Both the position numbers and the translations under genes were made by a program. The notes beneath the pieces were generated by a model. It worked only from the letters and a program-made list of their open reading frames with translations. It was not told the DNA's origin and did no database searches. From JAVVHH01 sp965276815 (GTDB lineage Bacteria; Pseudomonadota; Alphaproteobacteria; Acetobacterales; Acetobacteraceae), in assembly GCA_965276815.1 (NCBI GenBank), contig CBDIBE010000012.1, forward strand, positions 868,001-932,000: a stretch of DNA of 64,000 nucleotides. Reading direction: 5' to 3'. Below are positions 42,511-50,922 of this stretch, one piece after another; within the stretch, counting starts at the first letter, position 1, and the number at the start of each line of letters is the position of its first letter.

Positions 42511-42599
42511 GCATTTCCAACGCCTGCGTGCCCGGCGCGGTGCAAGAGGCCATCTACAAAGGCCAAGGCCTGCCTCGGCTCATGGACAGATGCTGCTAT

Positions 42600-42950
42600 A
42601 GCCGGTAACCGACTATCTCCGAACGGGAACGTCGTCCTATGAAGAATTTGCCAGTGGGATTGGGCTGACGCGCGTGACCGTGGAATGGTTCGGGCCCATT
42701 ACCTGCCGGGCACACATTGAGCCTTGCCGTCGACCTTCCCGCTGACGGCCGAATACGACTTGTTGCGGGAGAAGGGGGAGGCGTATGCAGAGCGACTGCG
42801 GGAGAGCAGGATCACCGTCGAGGCGTTACGGCTGCCGGGCGTTCACCACGGTTTCAATAGTTTTTTCGGGCCTGCTGGAAACGCCGATCGGGCGTTCGTG
42901 GCGGTCGGCAATGAGTTGAAGGGCTGGTGGCATGCAGCGCCTAATTTTCG
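42600..42950 (+). pseudogene. Remnant of an alpha/beta hydrolase (HSL-type esterase)
   Basis: The reading PVTDYLRTGTSSYEEFASGIGL and TRVTVEWF, a lost base near 42690, then LPSTFPLTAEYDLLREKGEAYAERL and LPGVHHGFNSFF correspond to the second half of Aes/HSL-type esterases, including the catalytic Asp (EYD) and His (HHGF). The Ser-containing N-terminal half is absent, and a TGA lies at 42718. The fragment's end overlaps the start of the acyl-CoA dehydrogenase gene. It looks cut by the neighbouring IS3 element. Confidence 0.7.
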
Positions 42951-44113
42951 AACCCGAGCACGACCAGTTCCGCGAAGCGGTTCGACGCTTCTTTCGACGC
43001 GAGATCGGGCCGCACGCGGCGCGCTGGCGCGAGCAGGGCTTCGTCGATCCCTGGGCCTACAAGAAAGCGGGCGAGCAAGGCTACCTGATGGTTTGGGCGG
43101 ATGAGACCTATGGGGGAGCCGGCGTGCAGGACTGGCGGTACGAGCAGATCGTCTATGAGGAGAATGTTCGGCACGGCGAGATCGGGTTCTATTTGCAACT
43201 TCATTCCGGATTGGTGGCTCCCTACATCGCCGAACTCGGGACCGAGATGCAGAAACAGCGATTTCTGCCGGGCTGCATCTCGGGTGACATCATCCTGGCG
43301 ATCGCGTTGACGGAGCCGGACGCCGGCAGCGACCTGGCGGGCATACGGACCCGGGCGGAGGATCGGGGGGATCACTGGGTCCTCAACGGATCGAAGACTT
43401 ATATCTCCAACGGGCAGATCGCAAACTTGGTCCTGGTAGCGGCGCGGACGTCGGCCGAACGGCATGCGCTTGGCCTATTCCTGGTCGAGTCGGAGATGCC
43501 GGGATTCGAGCGCGGACGGCGGCTGGGAAAGATGGGGCTGGCGGCGCAGGACACGTCCGAGTTGTTCTTCCGGGACGTCCAGATCCCGCAGGAGAACGTG
43601 CTCGGCGACCCAGGGCAAGGCTTCGCCTATCTCAACCGATTTCTCGCCAGCGAGCGTCTGGTCGCGGCGATCCTCTCGATTGCGGCGGCGCAAACGGCCT
43701 TCGACCTAACACTCGACTACGTCCGCACGCGCCGGGCGTTCGGCAAAACAATCGGCTCGTTCCAGAACACGCGTTTCGTCCTCGCCGATCTGCGGGCGCA
43801 GCTGGATATGCAGCAGACCTTCGTGGATCAATGCGTGCTGCTCTTGAACCAGGACCGGCTGACACCGGGGATCGCGGCCGAGGCCAAGCTGCTGACCAGC
43901 GAACTCGAGGGCCGCGTCATGGACGCTGGCGTGCAATTGCATGGAGGGGCCGGCTATATGGACGAGTACCGCATCAGCCGGATGTACAGCGATTCCCGGG
44001 TGACGCGGATCTTCGCGGGGTCCTCGGAAATCATGAAGGTGATCATTAGCCGCGAGCTCAGCCTGGATGGGAACGCGCCGCCGCGTGAGGGCGGCCCAGA
44101 TAGTGGTCGATGA
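42932..44113 (+). CDS. Acyl-CoA dehydrogenase (long-chain/isovaleryl-type)
   Basis: A 393-residue FAD flavoenzyme. FAD/substrate motifs LAIALTEPDAGSDLAGIRTRA and LNGSKTYISNGQIANLVLVAAR, C-terminal arginine motif RRAFGKTIGSFQNTRF and GGAGYMDEYRISRMYSDSRVTRIFAGSSEIMK. The FAGSSEIM ending lacks the Glu of medium-chain enzymes; the base is probably the Glu in FLASERLVAAILS, as in LCAD/IVD. It lies downstream of IS debris and a dead esterase. Its 3' end overlaps the convergent LivF-like gene by 56 bp. It presumably serves the third island. Confidence 0.93.
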   Translation: MQRLIFEPEHDQFREAVRRFFRREIGPHAARWREQGFVDPWAYKKAGEQGYLMVWADETYGGAGVQDWRYEQIVYEENVRHGEIGFYLQLHSGLVAPYIAELGTEMQKQRFLPGCISGDIILAIALTEPDAGSDLAGIRTRAEDRGDHWVLNGSKTYISNGQIANLVLVAARTSAERHALGLFLVESEMPGFERGRRLGKMGLAAQDTSELFFRDVQIPQENVLGDPGQGFAYLNRFLASERLVAAILSIAAAQTAFDLTLDYVRTRRAFGKTIGSFQNTRFVLADLRAQLDMQQTFVDQCVLLLNQDRLTPGIAAEAKLLTSELEGRVMDAGVQLHGGAGYMDEYRISRMYSDSRVTRIFAGSSEIMKVIISRELSLDGNAPPREGGPDSGR

Positions 44114-44792
44114 CGGCCGGGTCGTGGACGAGTTCGGTCCCGGGTCCGTGGCGGCCGATGCGGCCCTGGTCGAGGACGTAGGCATAATCGGCGAATTGCA
44201 GGGCGCGGCGGGCGTTCTGCTCGACAAGCAGGATGGCGATTCCCGCCTGGTTCAGCTTGGCGAGGCCTTCGAAGACCGTGTCTGCCATGATAGGAGATAG
44301 GCCGAGGCTCGGCTCATCGAGCAGTAGCAGGCGCGGCTGGCCGAGCATGGCGCGGCCGATGGCCAGCATCTGCTGTTGTCCGCCGGAGAGTACACCGGCT
44401 GCGCTGGCACGGCGCTCGGCCAAGACCGGGAACAGGGCGTAGACGGCGTCCAGGCCGTGTTCCGTCGCGCGCGGCCCGGCGGCGAGCTGGCCAAGAAGCA
44501 GGTTCTCCTCGACAGACATGGGGCCGAGAATGCGGCGACCCTCCGGGACCTGGATCAAGCCGAGCCGGGCAATGCGGTAATCGGGAATGCCGACGAGGTT
44601 CTTGCCCTCGAACCGGATCATGCCAACGCGGGGGCGGACAACGCCGCTGATGCAGTTCAGCAGGGTGGTTTTGCCGGCGCCATTGCTGCCGATGAGCGCG
44701 ACCCGCTGGCCGGGCTCCACGCATAAGCTGGCGGTGCGGAGCGCGTTGATGGGACCATAGGCGGCCGACAGGTTCTGCACCTCCAGAATCAC
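44058..44792 (-). CDS. Liv-type ABC transporter ATPase (LivF-like), transporter 3
   Basis: A 244-residue ATPase: Walker A GSNGAGKTT, signature LSGGQQQML, Walker B LLLLDEPSLGLSP. The ATG at 44792 overlaps the LivG stop (ATGA). Its last codons lie inside the convergent acyl-CoA dehydrogenase gene. It is the last gene of the minus-strand operon CoA ligase, LivH, LivM, LivG, LivF; no binding protein is in this operon. Confidence 0.92.
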   Translation of the reverse strand: MILEVQNLSAAYGPINALRTASLCVEPGQRVALIGSNGAGKTTLLNCISGVVRPRVGMIRFEGKNLVGIPDYRIARLGLIQVPEGRRILGPMSVEENLLLGQLAAGPRATEHGLDAVYALFPVLAERRASAAGVLSGGQQQMLAIGRAMLGQPRLLLLDEPSLGLSPIMADTVFEGLAKLNQAGIAILLVEQNARRALQFADYAYVLDQGRIGRHGPGTELVHDPAVIDHYLGRPHAAARSHPG

Positions 44793-45550
44793 GGCTGCGA
44801 CCCGAGATAGGCGGCGATGACGTCGGGGTCCTCGCAGACCTGCGCCGGCTTACCGGAGGCGATGATGCGGCCCGCGTTGAGCACGTTCACCTCGTCGCAG
44901 AGCGACATGACCAATCTTGTATTGTGCTCGATCAGCAAGACACCGACCCCGCCGCTCGCGATTTCGCGAAAGACGAGGCCAAGTTCGTCCGCTTCGACGT
45001 CGTTCATCCCGGCGGCGGGCTCGTCAAACAGGATCAAGTCGGGCGCGGCGGCCATGGCGCGGATGATCTCGAGCCGCCGCTGGTGGCCGTAGGACAAGGA
45101 TCCGGCCTGCTGCTCGGCGAAACGCTCCATGCCGAACCGCTGCAGCAGGGCACGGGCAGCCTCGCGTAGCCGGCGGGATTCCCGCCAAGCGGACGGAAAG
45201 CCGATCAGGTTCGCAAGCAGGCTCGTCGTCGCGTGCCGGTGATAGCCGACCAGGATGTTGTCCAGCACCGATTCATGCGCGAGCAGACGGACGTTCTGAA
45301 ACGTACGCGCAATGCCGAGCCGGGCGATCGCGGTGGGCTTCTGGCCAGTGATATCGTCGCCGCGAAAGCGGATCGAGCCGCTGGTCACACCGAACATGCC
45401 AGTGATCAGGTTGACAACGGTGGATTTGCCGGCGCCGTTCGGCCCGATTAGCGCGGTCACCAGGCCGGGCTGGATTGCCATGTTCAGATCGGTCAACGCC
45501 TCGATGCCGCCGAAACGCTTCGAGACCCCGGCGATCGAGAGGAGGCTCAC
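44789..45550 (-). CDS. Liv-type ABC transporter ATPase (LivG-like), transporter 3
   Basis: The GTG at 45550 (VSLLSIAGVSKRFGGIEAL) gives 253 residues and lies 2 bp after the LivM stop. Walker A GPNGAGKST, GIARTFQNVRLL, signature LSYGHQRRLE and Walker B LILFDEPAAGMND are present. Pairs with the LivF-like ATPase. Confidence 0.92.
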   Translation of the reverse strand: MSLLSIAGVSKRFGGIEALTDLNMAIQPGLVTALIGPNGAGKSTVVNLITGMFGVTSGSIRFRGDDITGQKPTAIARLGIARTFQNVRLLAHESVLDNILVGYHRHATTSLLANLIGFPSAWRESRRLREAARALLQRFGMERFAEQQAGSLSYGHQRRLEIIRAMAAAPDLILFDEPAAGMNDVEADELGLVFREIASGGVGVLLIEHNTRLVMSLCDEVNVLNAGRIIASGKPAQVCEDPDVIAAYLGSQP

Positions 45551-45552
45551 GG

Positions 45553-46425
45553 CTATGCGGCTACCTTGGGCGCCGGGCCGGCGCGCAGCGCAAACCGGCG
45601 GATCAGCCGGCATCCGGTGTCCCAGAGCCCATCGGGCAAATAGATGCTGATCAGCACGAGCAACGCTCCGTGCACGAGATACGACTGGTTCGCGAAGGTC
45701 CGGCTGATCTCCGGCAGTACGACGAGGAAAATTGCGCCGACGATCGGCCCGAACACCGATGTCCGTCCCCCGAGCACGACCGCTGTCAACGACTGCGTCA
45801 TCATGGAAAAGCCGAACTGCGTCGGTACAAGGCTATAGCTGTGGAAGGCGTAAAGCGCCCCGCCGGCGCCGGCGATCGCACCAGACAGGGCGAACACCAG
45901 CCGGTGATAGCGCTTGACCTCGATCCCGAGAGAAACCGCCACCGTCTCGTCTTCGCGCACCGCATTGAGCGCCCGGCCGATTAGGGTTTGTGAGGAGGCG
46001 TAAATGATCCAGCAGATGACGATAGTGGCGAGCGCGATGTCCCAGGTGTCGACGGTGTTGGGGATTTCGTTGAGGCCTTTTGCGCCGCTGGTGAGGTCTT
46101 CGAAATACAGGGCGAGCGAGATGATGATCTGGACGAAGGCGAGCGTGGCGATCGCCTGGTAGATGCCACGCAGCCGGGCGAGCGGGATGGCAAGGATCAA
46201 ACCCGAAGCCGTCCCAGCCAGCAACCCCGCCAGGATGGAAATGGATGAGGGGACGCCGTAGGTGGTGGTGAGGATCGCCGCGGTGTAGGCGCCGATCGAG
46301 GCCATGCCGGCGGTCGCGATCGAGAACACGCCGGCGCGCAGCACGACGAATTGGCTCAGCGCGAAGATGATCGCGAGCAGGATCTGCCCTGCGAACGGCT
46401 CGTACGCCTCGATCAAGCGCATCAT
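45553..46425 (-). CDS. Liv-type ABC transporter permease (LivM-like), transporter 3
   Basis: The ATG at 46425 overlaps the LivH stop (ATGA) and gives 290 residues. LivM motifs are VLRAGVFSIATAGMASIGAYTAA, LARLRGIYQAIATLAFVQII and GGRTSVFGPIVGAI. About eight to nine membrane helices. Forms the pore with the LivH-like protein. Confidence 0.92.
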   Translation of the reverse strand: MMRLIEAYEPFAGQILLAIIFALSQFVVLRAGVFSIATAGMASIGAYTAAILTTTYGVPSSISILAGLLAGTASGLILAIPLARLRGIYQAIATLAFVQIIISLALYFEDLTSGAKGLNEIPNTVDTWDIALATIVICWIIYASSQTLIGRALNAVREDETVAVSLGIEVKRYHRLVFALSGAIAGAGGALYAFHSYSLVPTQFGFSMMTQSLTAVVLGGRTSVFGPIVGAIFLVVLPEISRTFANQSYLVHGALLVLISIYLPDGLWDTGCRLIRRFALRAGPAPKVAA

Positions 46426-47303
46426 CGTGCGGCGGCAAGATTTGGGTCGCCAAACAGGCCGCGCGGCCGGGCGAGCAGCACGATGAACAGCGCGCCGAAT
46501 AGGATCGCGTCGGACAGGCCGGAATACGGCGTCGCTATGATGATAGTCTGAGTGATGCCGACCAGCAGGCTGGCGACAACCGCGCCGGAGATGCTGCCGA
46601 GGCCGCCGATCACCACGATAACGAAAGCGCGGAGCAGGTAGGGTTCTCCCATGAGAAAGTGGATCGAGTTGAACGCGACCCCGATCATCAATCCCGCCAC
46701 CCCAGCGAGCGCGCCGGAGAGGAAAAAGGTGACTAGGAACACGAGCGGGGCATTGACGCCGAGGAGGCGCGCGGTGCGCTCGTTGAGCGACACCGCGCGG
46801 AGCTGCCGTCCATAGCTGGTGCGGTAAATGAGCAGGACCAGAAACACGACCATCAGGCAGACGCAGGCGACGATGGTGAGCTGCAGCACCGAAATCCGCA
46901 GGCCCCACAAGCGGTAGAGCATGACCGGAAAGATTCCGAACGGGAATCGCAGAACTTGGGTGTTGGAGGCCTGCTGCGCGGCACTGATCAGGATCAGCCC
47001 GGCGCCGAGGCTGGCAACTAGGGCGCTGAACTCCGAAGCCCGCCGGCGCCGCAGCGGCCGGAAGACGAGAAACTCGAGCAGCATGGCGAGCGAGCCGCCG
47101 ACGAGGATTGCGACCACGACCGCGGCATAGAACGGCAGTCCGGCCTGGGTCACCAAGGCCGCGGCGAGCGCCGACCACATGAACAAAGAACCGTGCGCGA
47201 GATTGATGACGCGGGCGAGACCAAAGATCAGGGTGAATCCGAGGCTGAATAGCGCATAGACGCTGCCGACGACGACCCCGTTGATCAGCTGCTGCAGGAT
47301 CAC
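46422..47303 (-). CDS. Liv-type ABC transporter permease (LivH-like), transporter 3
   Basis: The GTG at 47303 overlaps the CoA ligase stop (GTGA) and gives 293 residues. LivH motifs are INGVVVGSVYALFSLGFTLIFGLARV, NLAHGSLFMWSAL and GGLGSISGAVVASLLVGITQT, ending RPRGLFGDPN. Translational coupling to the CoA ligase ties import to activation. Confidence 0.92.
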   Translation of the reverse strand: MILQQLINGVVVGSVYALFSLGFTLIFGLARVINLAHGSLFMWSALAAALVTQAGLPFYAAVVVAILVGGSLAMLLEFLVFRPLRRRRASEFSALVASLGAGLILISAAQQASNTQVLRFPFGIFPVMLYRLWGLRISVLQLTIVACVCLMVVFLVLLIYRTSYGRQLRAVSLNERTARLLGVNAPLVFLVTFFLSGALAGVAGLMIGVAFNSIHFLMGEPYLLRAFVIVVIGGLGSISGAVVASLLVGITQTIIIATPYSGLSDAILFGALFIVLLARPRGLFGDPNLAAAR

Positions 47304-48919
47304 GAGGCGGCCAAGGCAAGTTCGCGATCGCGCAGGTCTTTGCGTCGGACCTTGCCCGTGATGGTCATCGGCATTTCGTCGATGAACTCCACCTCGCGCG
47401 GATATTGGTATGCGGCGAGATGGCGCCGGACGTGGTCCTGGACCGAGGTTTTGATCGCGTCGTCTGGCCCCACACCCTCCTTCAGCTTGAGAAACGCCTT
47501 GACGATTTGGCCCCGAATGCGGTCGGGCCGGCCGATCACGGCCGCTATCGCCACCGCTTCGTGTCGCATGAGGCATTCCTCGATCTCGAGCGGACCGATC
47601 CGATAGGCGCCGCTCTTGATCAGGTCATCGTTGCGGCCAACAAACCACAAATACCCATCCTCGTCCCTGTAGCCGTAATCGCCGGTGATCAGCCAGGCGC
47701 CGCTATACTTTTCCTCGGTCGCGTGCCGGTTATTCCAATAGCCAAGAAAGAAGATGGGGTCCGGGCCGCGCGCAGCAAAGGTGCCGAGTTGGCCCGGCGG
47801 CAGCAATTCGCCGTCCTCGCCCAGTACCTCAAGCACGTGTCCGGGCGTGGTGCGGCCGATCGAGCCGGGGCGGACCGGCAGGATGCCGCCGGAGTTGCCA
47901 CTGAGCAGATTGGCCTCGGTCTGGCCCCAGAACTCGTTCACGGTCAGGCCGAAAGTGGCGCGGACCCATTCCAGCATGTCGGCGCCGAGCGATTCCCCAC
48001 CGGTGTTCATGCTGCGCATGCGCGGCGGAAAGCGTTCGGCGGTGCGCGTGACCTCGCGCATCATCTTCAGCGCCGTGGGCGGCATGAAGGCGTTGCGGAC
48101 TCCGCATTGGGCGATCAGCGCGAAGGTGCGCTCCGGATCGAACTTTCGGAACCGGTGGGCGACGATCGGCGTCCCAGTGAACCAGGAGGGGAACAGCGAG
48201 TCGAGCAGGCCGCCGCCCCAAGCCCAGTCGGCAGGCGTCCAGAACAGGTCGCCTGCCTGGGCGAAACCGTCATGGGTGAACGAGATGGCCGGCTGATGGG
48301 CGTAGGCGAGTCGATGGGCGTGCAGCGTGCCCTTCGGGTGACCAGTGGTGCCGGAGGTGTAGATGATCATCGCCGGATCATCGCGGTGCGTCGGCTCAGG
48401 CGTCAGCGCATCACTGGCGCGGTCGAGCAGCGCGCGCAGGTTCTGCGGGCCGCCACCGTCGACCAGCAAGACGTGCGTGAGAGTGGGTAGGCGGTCGCGG
48501 ATGCCTTCCAACTTCGGGGCGTTCTCGACATCGGTGATGACGACCTTGGCGGCGCTGTCAGCCAGGCGGTAGAGCAGGGCGTCAGGACCGAACTGGGTGA
48601 AGAGCGGCAGTGAGATCGCGCCGATCTTGAAGGCGGCGACATGGGCGATGGCGGTTTCCGGCCGTTGCGAGAGCAGGATGCCGACCACGTCACCGCGTGC
48701 AACTCCTAGGCCTCGGAGCGCGTTGCCGAGCCGGTTTGAAAGCGCACGAATCTGAGCAAAGCTATAGCGTGTCTCGGTGCCGTCCGGGTCCAGCGCCAAC
48801 AGCGCGAGGCGCTCGCCGGGATGACGATCGCACAGATCGTGCCCGAGATTGCAGGCCTCCGGTATTTCCCAATGGAAACCGCGGCAAAGCGCCTCATACT
48901 TCGAAGCGTCTTGTGACAT
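47300..48919 (-). CDS. AMP-forming acyl-CoA synthetase (AcsA/MACS-like)
   Basis: A 539-residue ligase with AGGAGG 5 nt before the ATG. P-loop YTSGTTGHPKGTLHAH, A5 NEFWGQTEANLLSGN, adenylate hinge FVGRNDDLIKSGAYRIGPLEIEE and catalytic Lys in MTITGKVRRKDLR. The WTPADWAWGGGL phrase is typical of acetyl/medium-chain acyl-CoA synthetases. It is the first gene of the transporter 3 operon and is divergent from tetR2, with a CAACG-NN-CGTT-type site between them. Activates a short- or medium-chain acid; exact substrate unknown. Confidence 0.93.
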   Translation of the reverse strand: MSQDASKYEALCRGFHWEIPEACNLGHDLCDRHPGERLALLALDPDGTETRYSFAQIRALSNRLGNALRGLGVARGDVVGILLSQRPETAIAHVAAFKIGAISLPLFTQFGPDALLYRLADSAAKVVITDVENAPKLEGIRDRLPTLTHVLLVDGGGPQNLRALLDRASDALTPEPTHRDDPAMIIYTSGTTGHPKGTLHAHRLAYAHQPAISFTHDGFAQAGDLFWTPADWAWGGGLLDSLFPSWFTGTPIVAHRFRKFDPERTFALIAQCGVRNAFMPPTALKMMREVTRTAERFPPRMRSMNTGGESLGADMLEWVRATFGLTVNEFWGQTEANLLSGNSGGILPVRPGSIGRTTPGHVLEVLGEDGELLPPGQLGTFAARGPDPIFFLGYWNNRHATEEKYSGAWLITGDYGYRDEDGYLWFVGRNDDLIKSGAYRIGPLEIEECLMRHEAVAIAAVIGRPDRIRGQIVKAFLKLKEGVGPDDAIKTSVQDHVRRHLAAYQYPREVEFIDEMPMTITGKVRRKDLRDRELALAAS

Positions 48920-49010
48920 TTTCCTCCTATCGTCCGGCTCAATGCCGCATCATCGCTTGCGTATCCAGCAAGGACGCTTACTTTCCGCCGAGAGCTAGCT
49001 CAATAACTAC

Positions 49011-49024
49011 CCAACGGACGTTCG
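49011..49024. promoter_or_regulatory. Candidate TetR2 operator between CoA ligase and tetR2
   Basis: The sequence CCAACG-GA-CGTTCG is an imperfect inverted repeat of the AACG-NN-CGTT type in the 120-bp divergent region. It is 16 bp before the tetR2 start and matches the better site at 49663-49676 in 10 of 14 positions or so. It would allow autoregulation and control of the ligase/transporter operon. Confidence 0.55.
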
Positions 49025-49039
49025 CTCCGCAAGGACTCC

Positions 49040-49657
49040 ATGAACAAGATCGCTTCTACGCGTAGCCTTTCGAAGCCGGCCGAATCGACTGAAAGCAGGG
49101 GGCCGACCGGAATCGACCGGCGCGACATCATCATCAACCAAGCGGCGCGCCTGTTTGCCGTGAACGGGTTCGACGGCGCGTCGATGCGCGACATTGCAGC
49201 GGTCACGGGCATCCATGCCGGGTCGCTCTACTACCACTTCACGTCCAAGCAGGTGCTGTTCGTCGCGGTGCATGAGGCCGGGATGAAGGTGCTGACCGAT
49301 GCGGTGCAGGACGCGACGCGCGACGTGAAGGACCCTTGGGAGCGGCTGTGCGCCGCCGCCGCCGCACACTGCACGGCGCTATTGAACAGCGGTGACCTGA
49401 TGGTCATGGTGGTCCCGAGTTTTCCGGCCAGCATCGCCGAGCACCGTGCTGAGCTGGTCCGACAACGCGACGCCTACGAGAAGATCTTCGCCGGGCTGAT
49501 CGCAGAACTGAAGCTGCCCAAGAGCGTGGACCGGCGGCTTTTGCGGCTCCAGTTGCTGGGGTCGTTGAACTGGGTCCAGACCTGGTATCGGCGGGATGCC
49601 AAGCTGTCCCCTGCGGCGATCGGCCGCCAATTCGTCGAAATGCTGCGGCAGGGCTAG
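49040..49657 (+). CDS. TetR family transcriptional regulator 2
   Basis: A 205-residue TetR protein. DNA-binding domain RRDIIINQAARLFAVNGFDGASMRDIAAVTGIHAGSLYYHFTSKQVLF at about residues 28-75, then an all-helical ligand domain. It resembles regulators of acyl-CoA catabolism that respond to CoA esters. Inverted repeats around AACG-NN-CGTT lie at its own promoter region, in front of the thiolase/FadB operon and in front of the binding-protein operon at 53.7 kb. The known PaaR of Thermus uses a site of this general form (from memory). Confidence 0.92.
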   Translation: MNKIASTRSLSKPAESTESRGPTGIDRRDIIINQAARLFAVNGFDGASMRDIAAVTGIHAGSLYYHFTSKQVLFVAVHEAGMKVLTDAVQDATRDVKDPWERLCAAAAAHCTALLNSGDLMVMVVPSFPASIAEHRAELVRQRDAYEKIFAGLIAELKLPKSVDRRLLRLQLLGSLNWVQTWYRRDAKLSPAAIGRQFVEMLRQG

Positions 49658-49662
49658 CATTC

Positions 49663-49676
49663 CAAACGTTCGTTTG
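49663..49676. promoter_or_regulatory. Perfect 14-bp operator before the thiolase operon
   Basis: CAAACG-TT-CGTTTG is a perfect inverted repeat lying between the tetR2 stop and the thiolase start. It is the best member of a set of three in this island (49011, 49663, 53670). Confidence 0.7.
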
Positions 49677-49713
49677 ATACTCACTGGAGTCGTTGTCCCG
49701 CCAGCAGGTGCCC

Positions 49714-50922
49714 ATGGCCGACGCTTTCATCTACGATCATGTCCGCACGCCGCGCGGTCGCGGCAGGAGCGACGGCGCGCTGCACGAGATCACGCCCATC
49801 CAGCTCGCCACTCAGACGCTGCAGGCGATACGCGACCGCAACGCGCTGGATACTGCGCTGATCGATGATGTCGTCATGGGCGTGGTCATGCCGATCGGTG
49901 AGCAAGGCTGCAATATGGGCCGGGTCGCTGCGCTGAACGCGGGGTATGCAGAGACGGTCTCGGGATATCAGATCAACCGGTTCTGCGCGTCGGGCCTCGA
50001 GGCGGTGAATATCGCGGCGGCGCGCGTCGCCGCTGGCGAGGTGGATGCGATCGTGGCGAGCGGAACGGAATCAATGTCGCGCGTGCCGATCGCCTCGGAT
50101 GGTGGCGCTTGCTACAGCGATCCGCAGGTGAATTGGGCCACCTGGTACATTCCGCAGGGGATCGGCGCGGACCTCATCGCGACCATGGAGGGGTTCGGCC
50201 GCGAGGACGTCGACACATACGCCCTCACCAGTCAGCAGCGCGCCGCCCATGCCTGGGAAGAAGGTTGGTTTGCCCGCTCCGTCGTGCCGGTGCGCGACGT
50301 GCTGGGCGAGATCGTGCTCAGCCGTGACGAGCATGTCCGGCCAGGAACGACGATGGAGGATCTGGGCAAGCTCAAGCCCGCCTTCGCCGCCATGGGCGAA
50401 CGGGACGGCTATGACGACGTGATGCTGCAGCGCTATCCGGCGGTGGAAGCGATCGAGCACGTGCACACGAGCGGCAATTCTAGCGGCATCGTCGATGGCG
50501 CGGCGGCGGTGTTGGTCGGCAATGCCGAGTATGGGACCAACGCGGGGTTGGAGAAGCGGGCGCGCATCCGCGCCTATGCCTCGGTGGGCAGCGAGCCCGC
50601 GATCATGCTCACCGGCCCGGCCGCCGCCACGCGCAAGGCGCTCAAGCGGGCCGGCATGCATCTCTCCGACATCGACTTGTTTGAAGTAAACGAGGCGTTC
50701 GCCTCGGTCCCGCTCAGCTATGCGCGGCATTTCCAGTTGCCGCACGACCGGATCAACGTGGCAGGCGGGTCGATCGCGATGGGGCACCCGCTCGGGGCGA
50801 CCGGGGCGATGCTGCTGGGGACGGTCCTGGACGAATTGGAGCGGCGTGGGCTCGGTACGGCGCTGGTCACGCTCTGCGCGGCGGCGGGAATGGCGACGGC
50901 GACGATCATCGAGCGGGTCTGA
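49714..50922 (+). CDS. Acetyl-CoA acyltransferase (thiolase)
   Basis: The ATG at 49714 (MADAFIYDHVRTP) is preferred over a TTG at 49693; 402 residues. All three catalytic elements are present: nucleophilic Cys91 in NRFCASGLEAV, His in GGSIAMGHPLGATGA and the second Cys in LVTLCAAAGMATA (the usual CGGGG reads CAAAG). It is therefore a true degradative thiolase, unlike the four Cys-less paralogs in this window. It cleaves 3-ketoacyl-CoA to acetyl-CoA. Coupled to the fadB-like gene by a TGATG overlap. Confidence 0.93.
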   Translation: MADAFIYDHVRTPRGRGRSDGALHEITPIQLATQTLQAIRDRNALDTALIDDVVMGVVMPIGEQGCNMGRVAALNAGYAETVSGYQINRFCASGLEAVNIAAARVAAGEVDAIVASGTESMSRVPIASDGGACYSDPQVNWATWYIPQGIGADLIATMEGFGREDVDTYALTSQQRAAHAWEEGWFARSVVPVRDVLGEIVLSRDEHVRPGTTMEDLGKLKPAFAAMGERDGYDDVMLQRYPAVEAIEHVHTSGNSSGIVDGAAAVLVGNAEYGTNAGLEKRARIRAYASVGSEPAIMLTGPAAATRKALKRAGMHLSDIDLFEVNEAFASVPLSYARHFQLPHDRINVAGGSIAMGHPLGATGAMLLGTVLDELERRGLGTALVTLCAAAGMATATIIERV

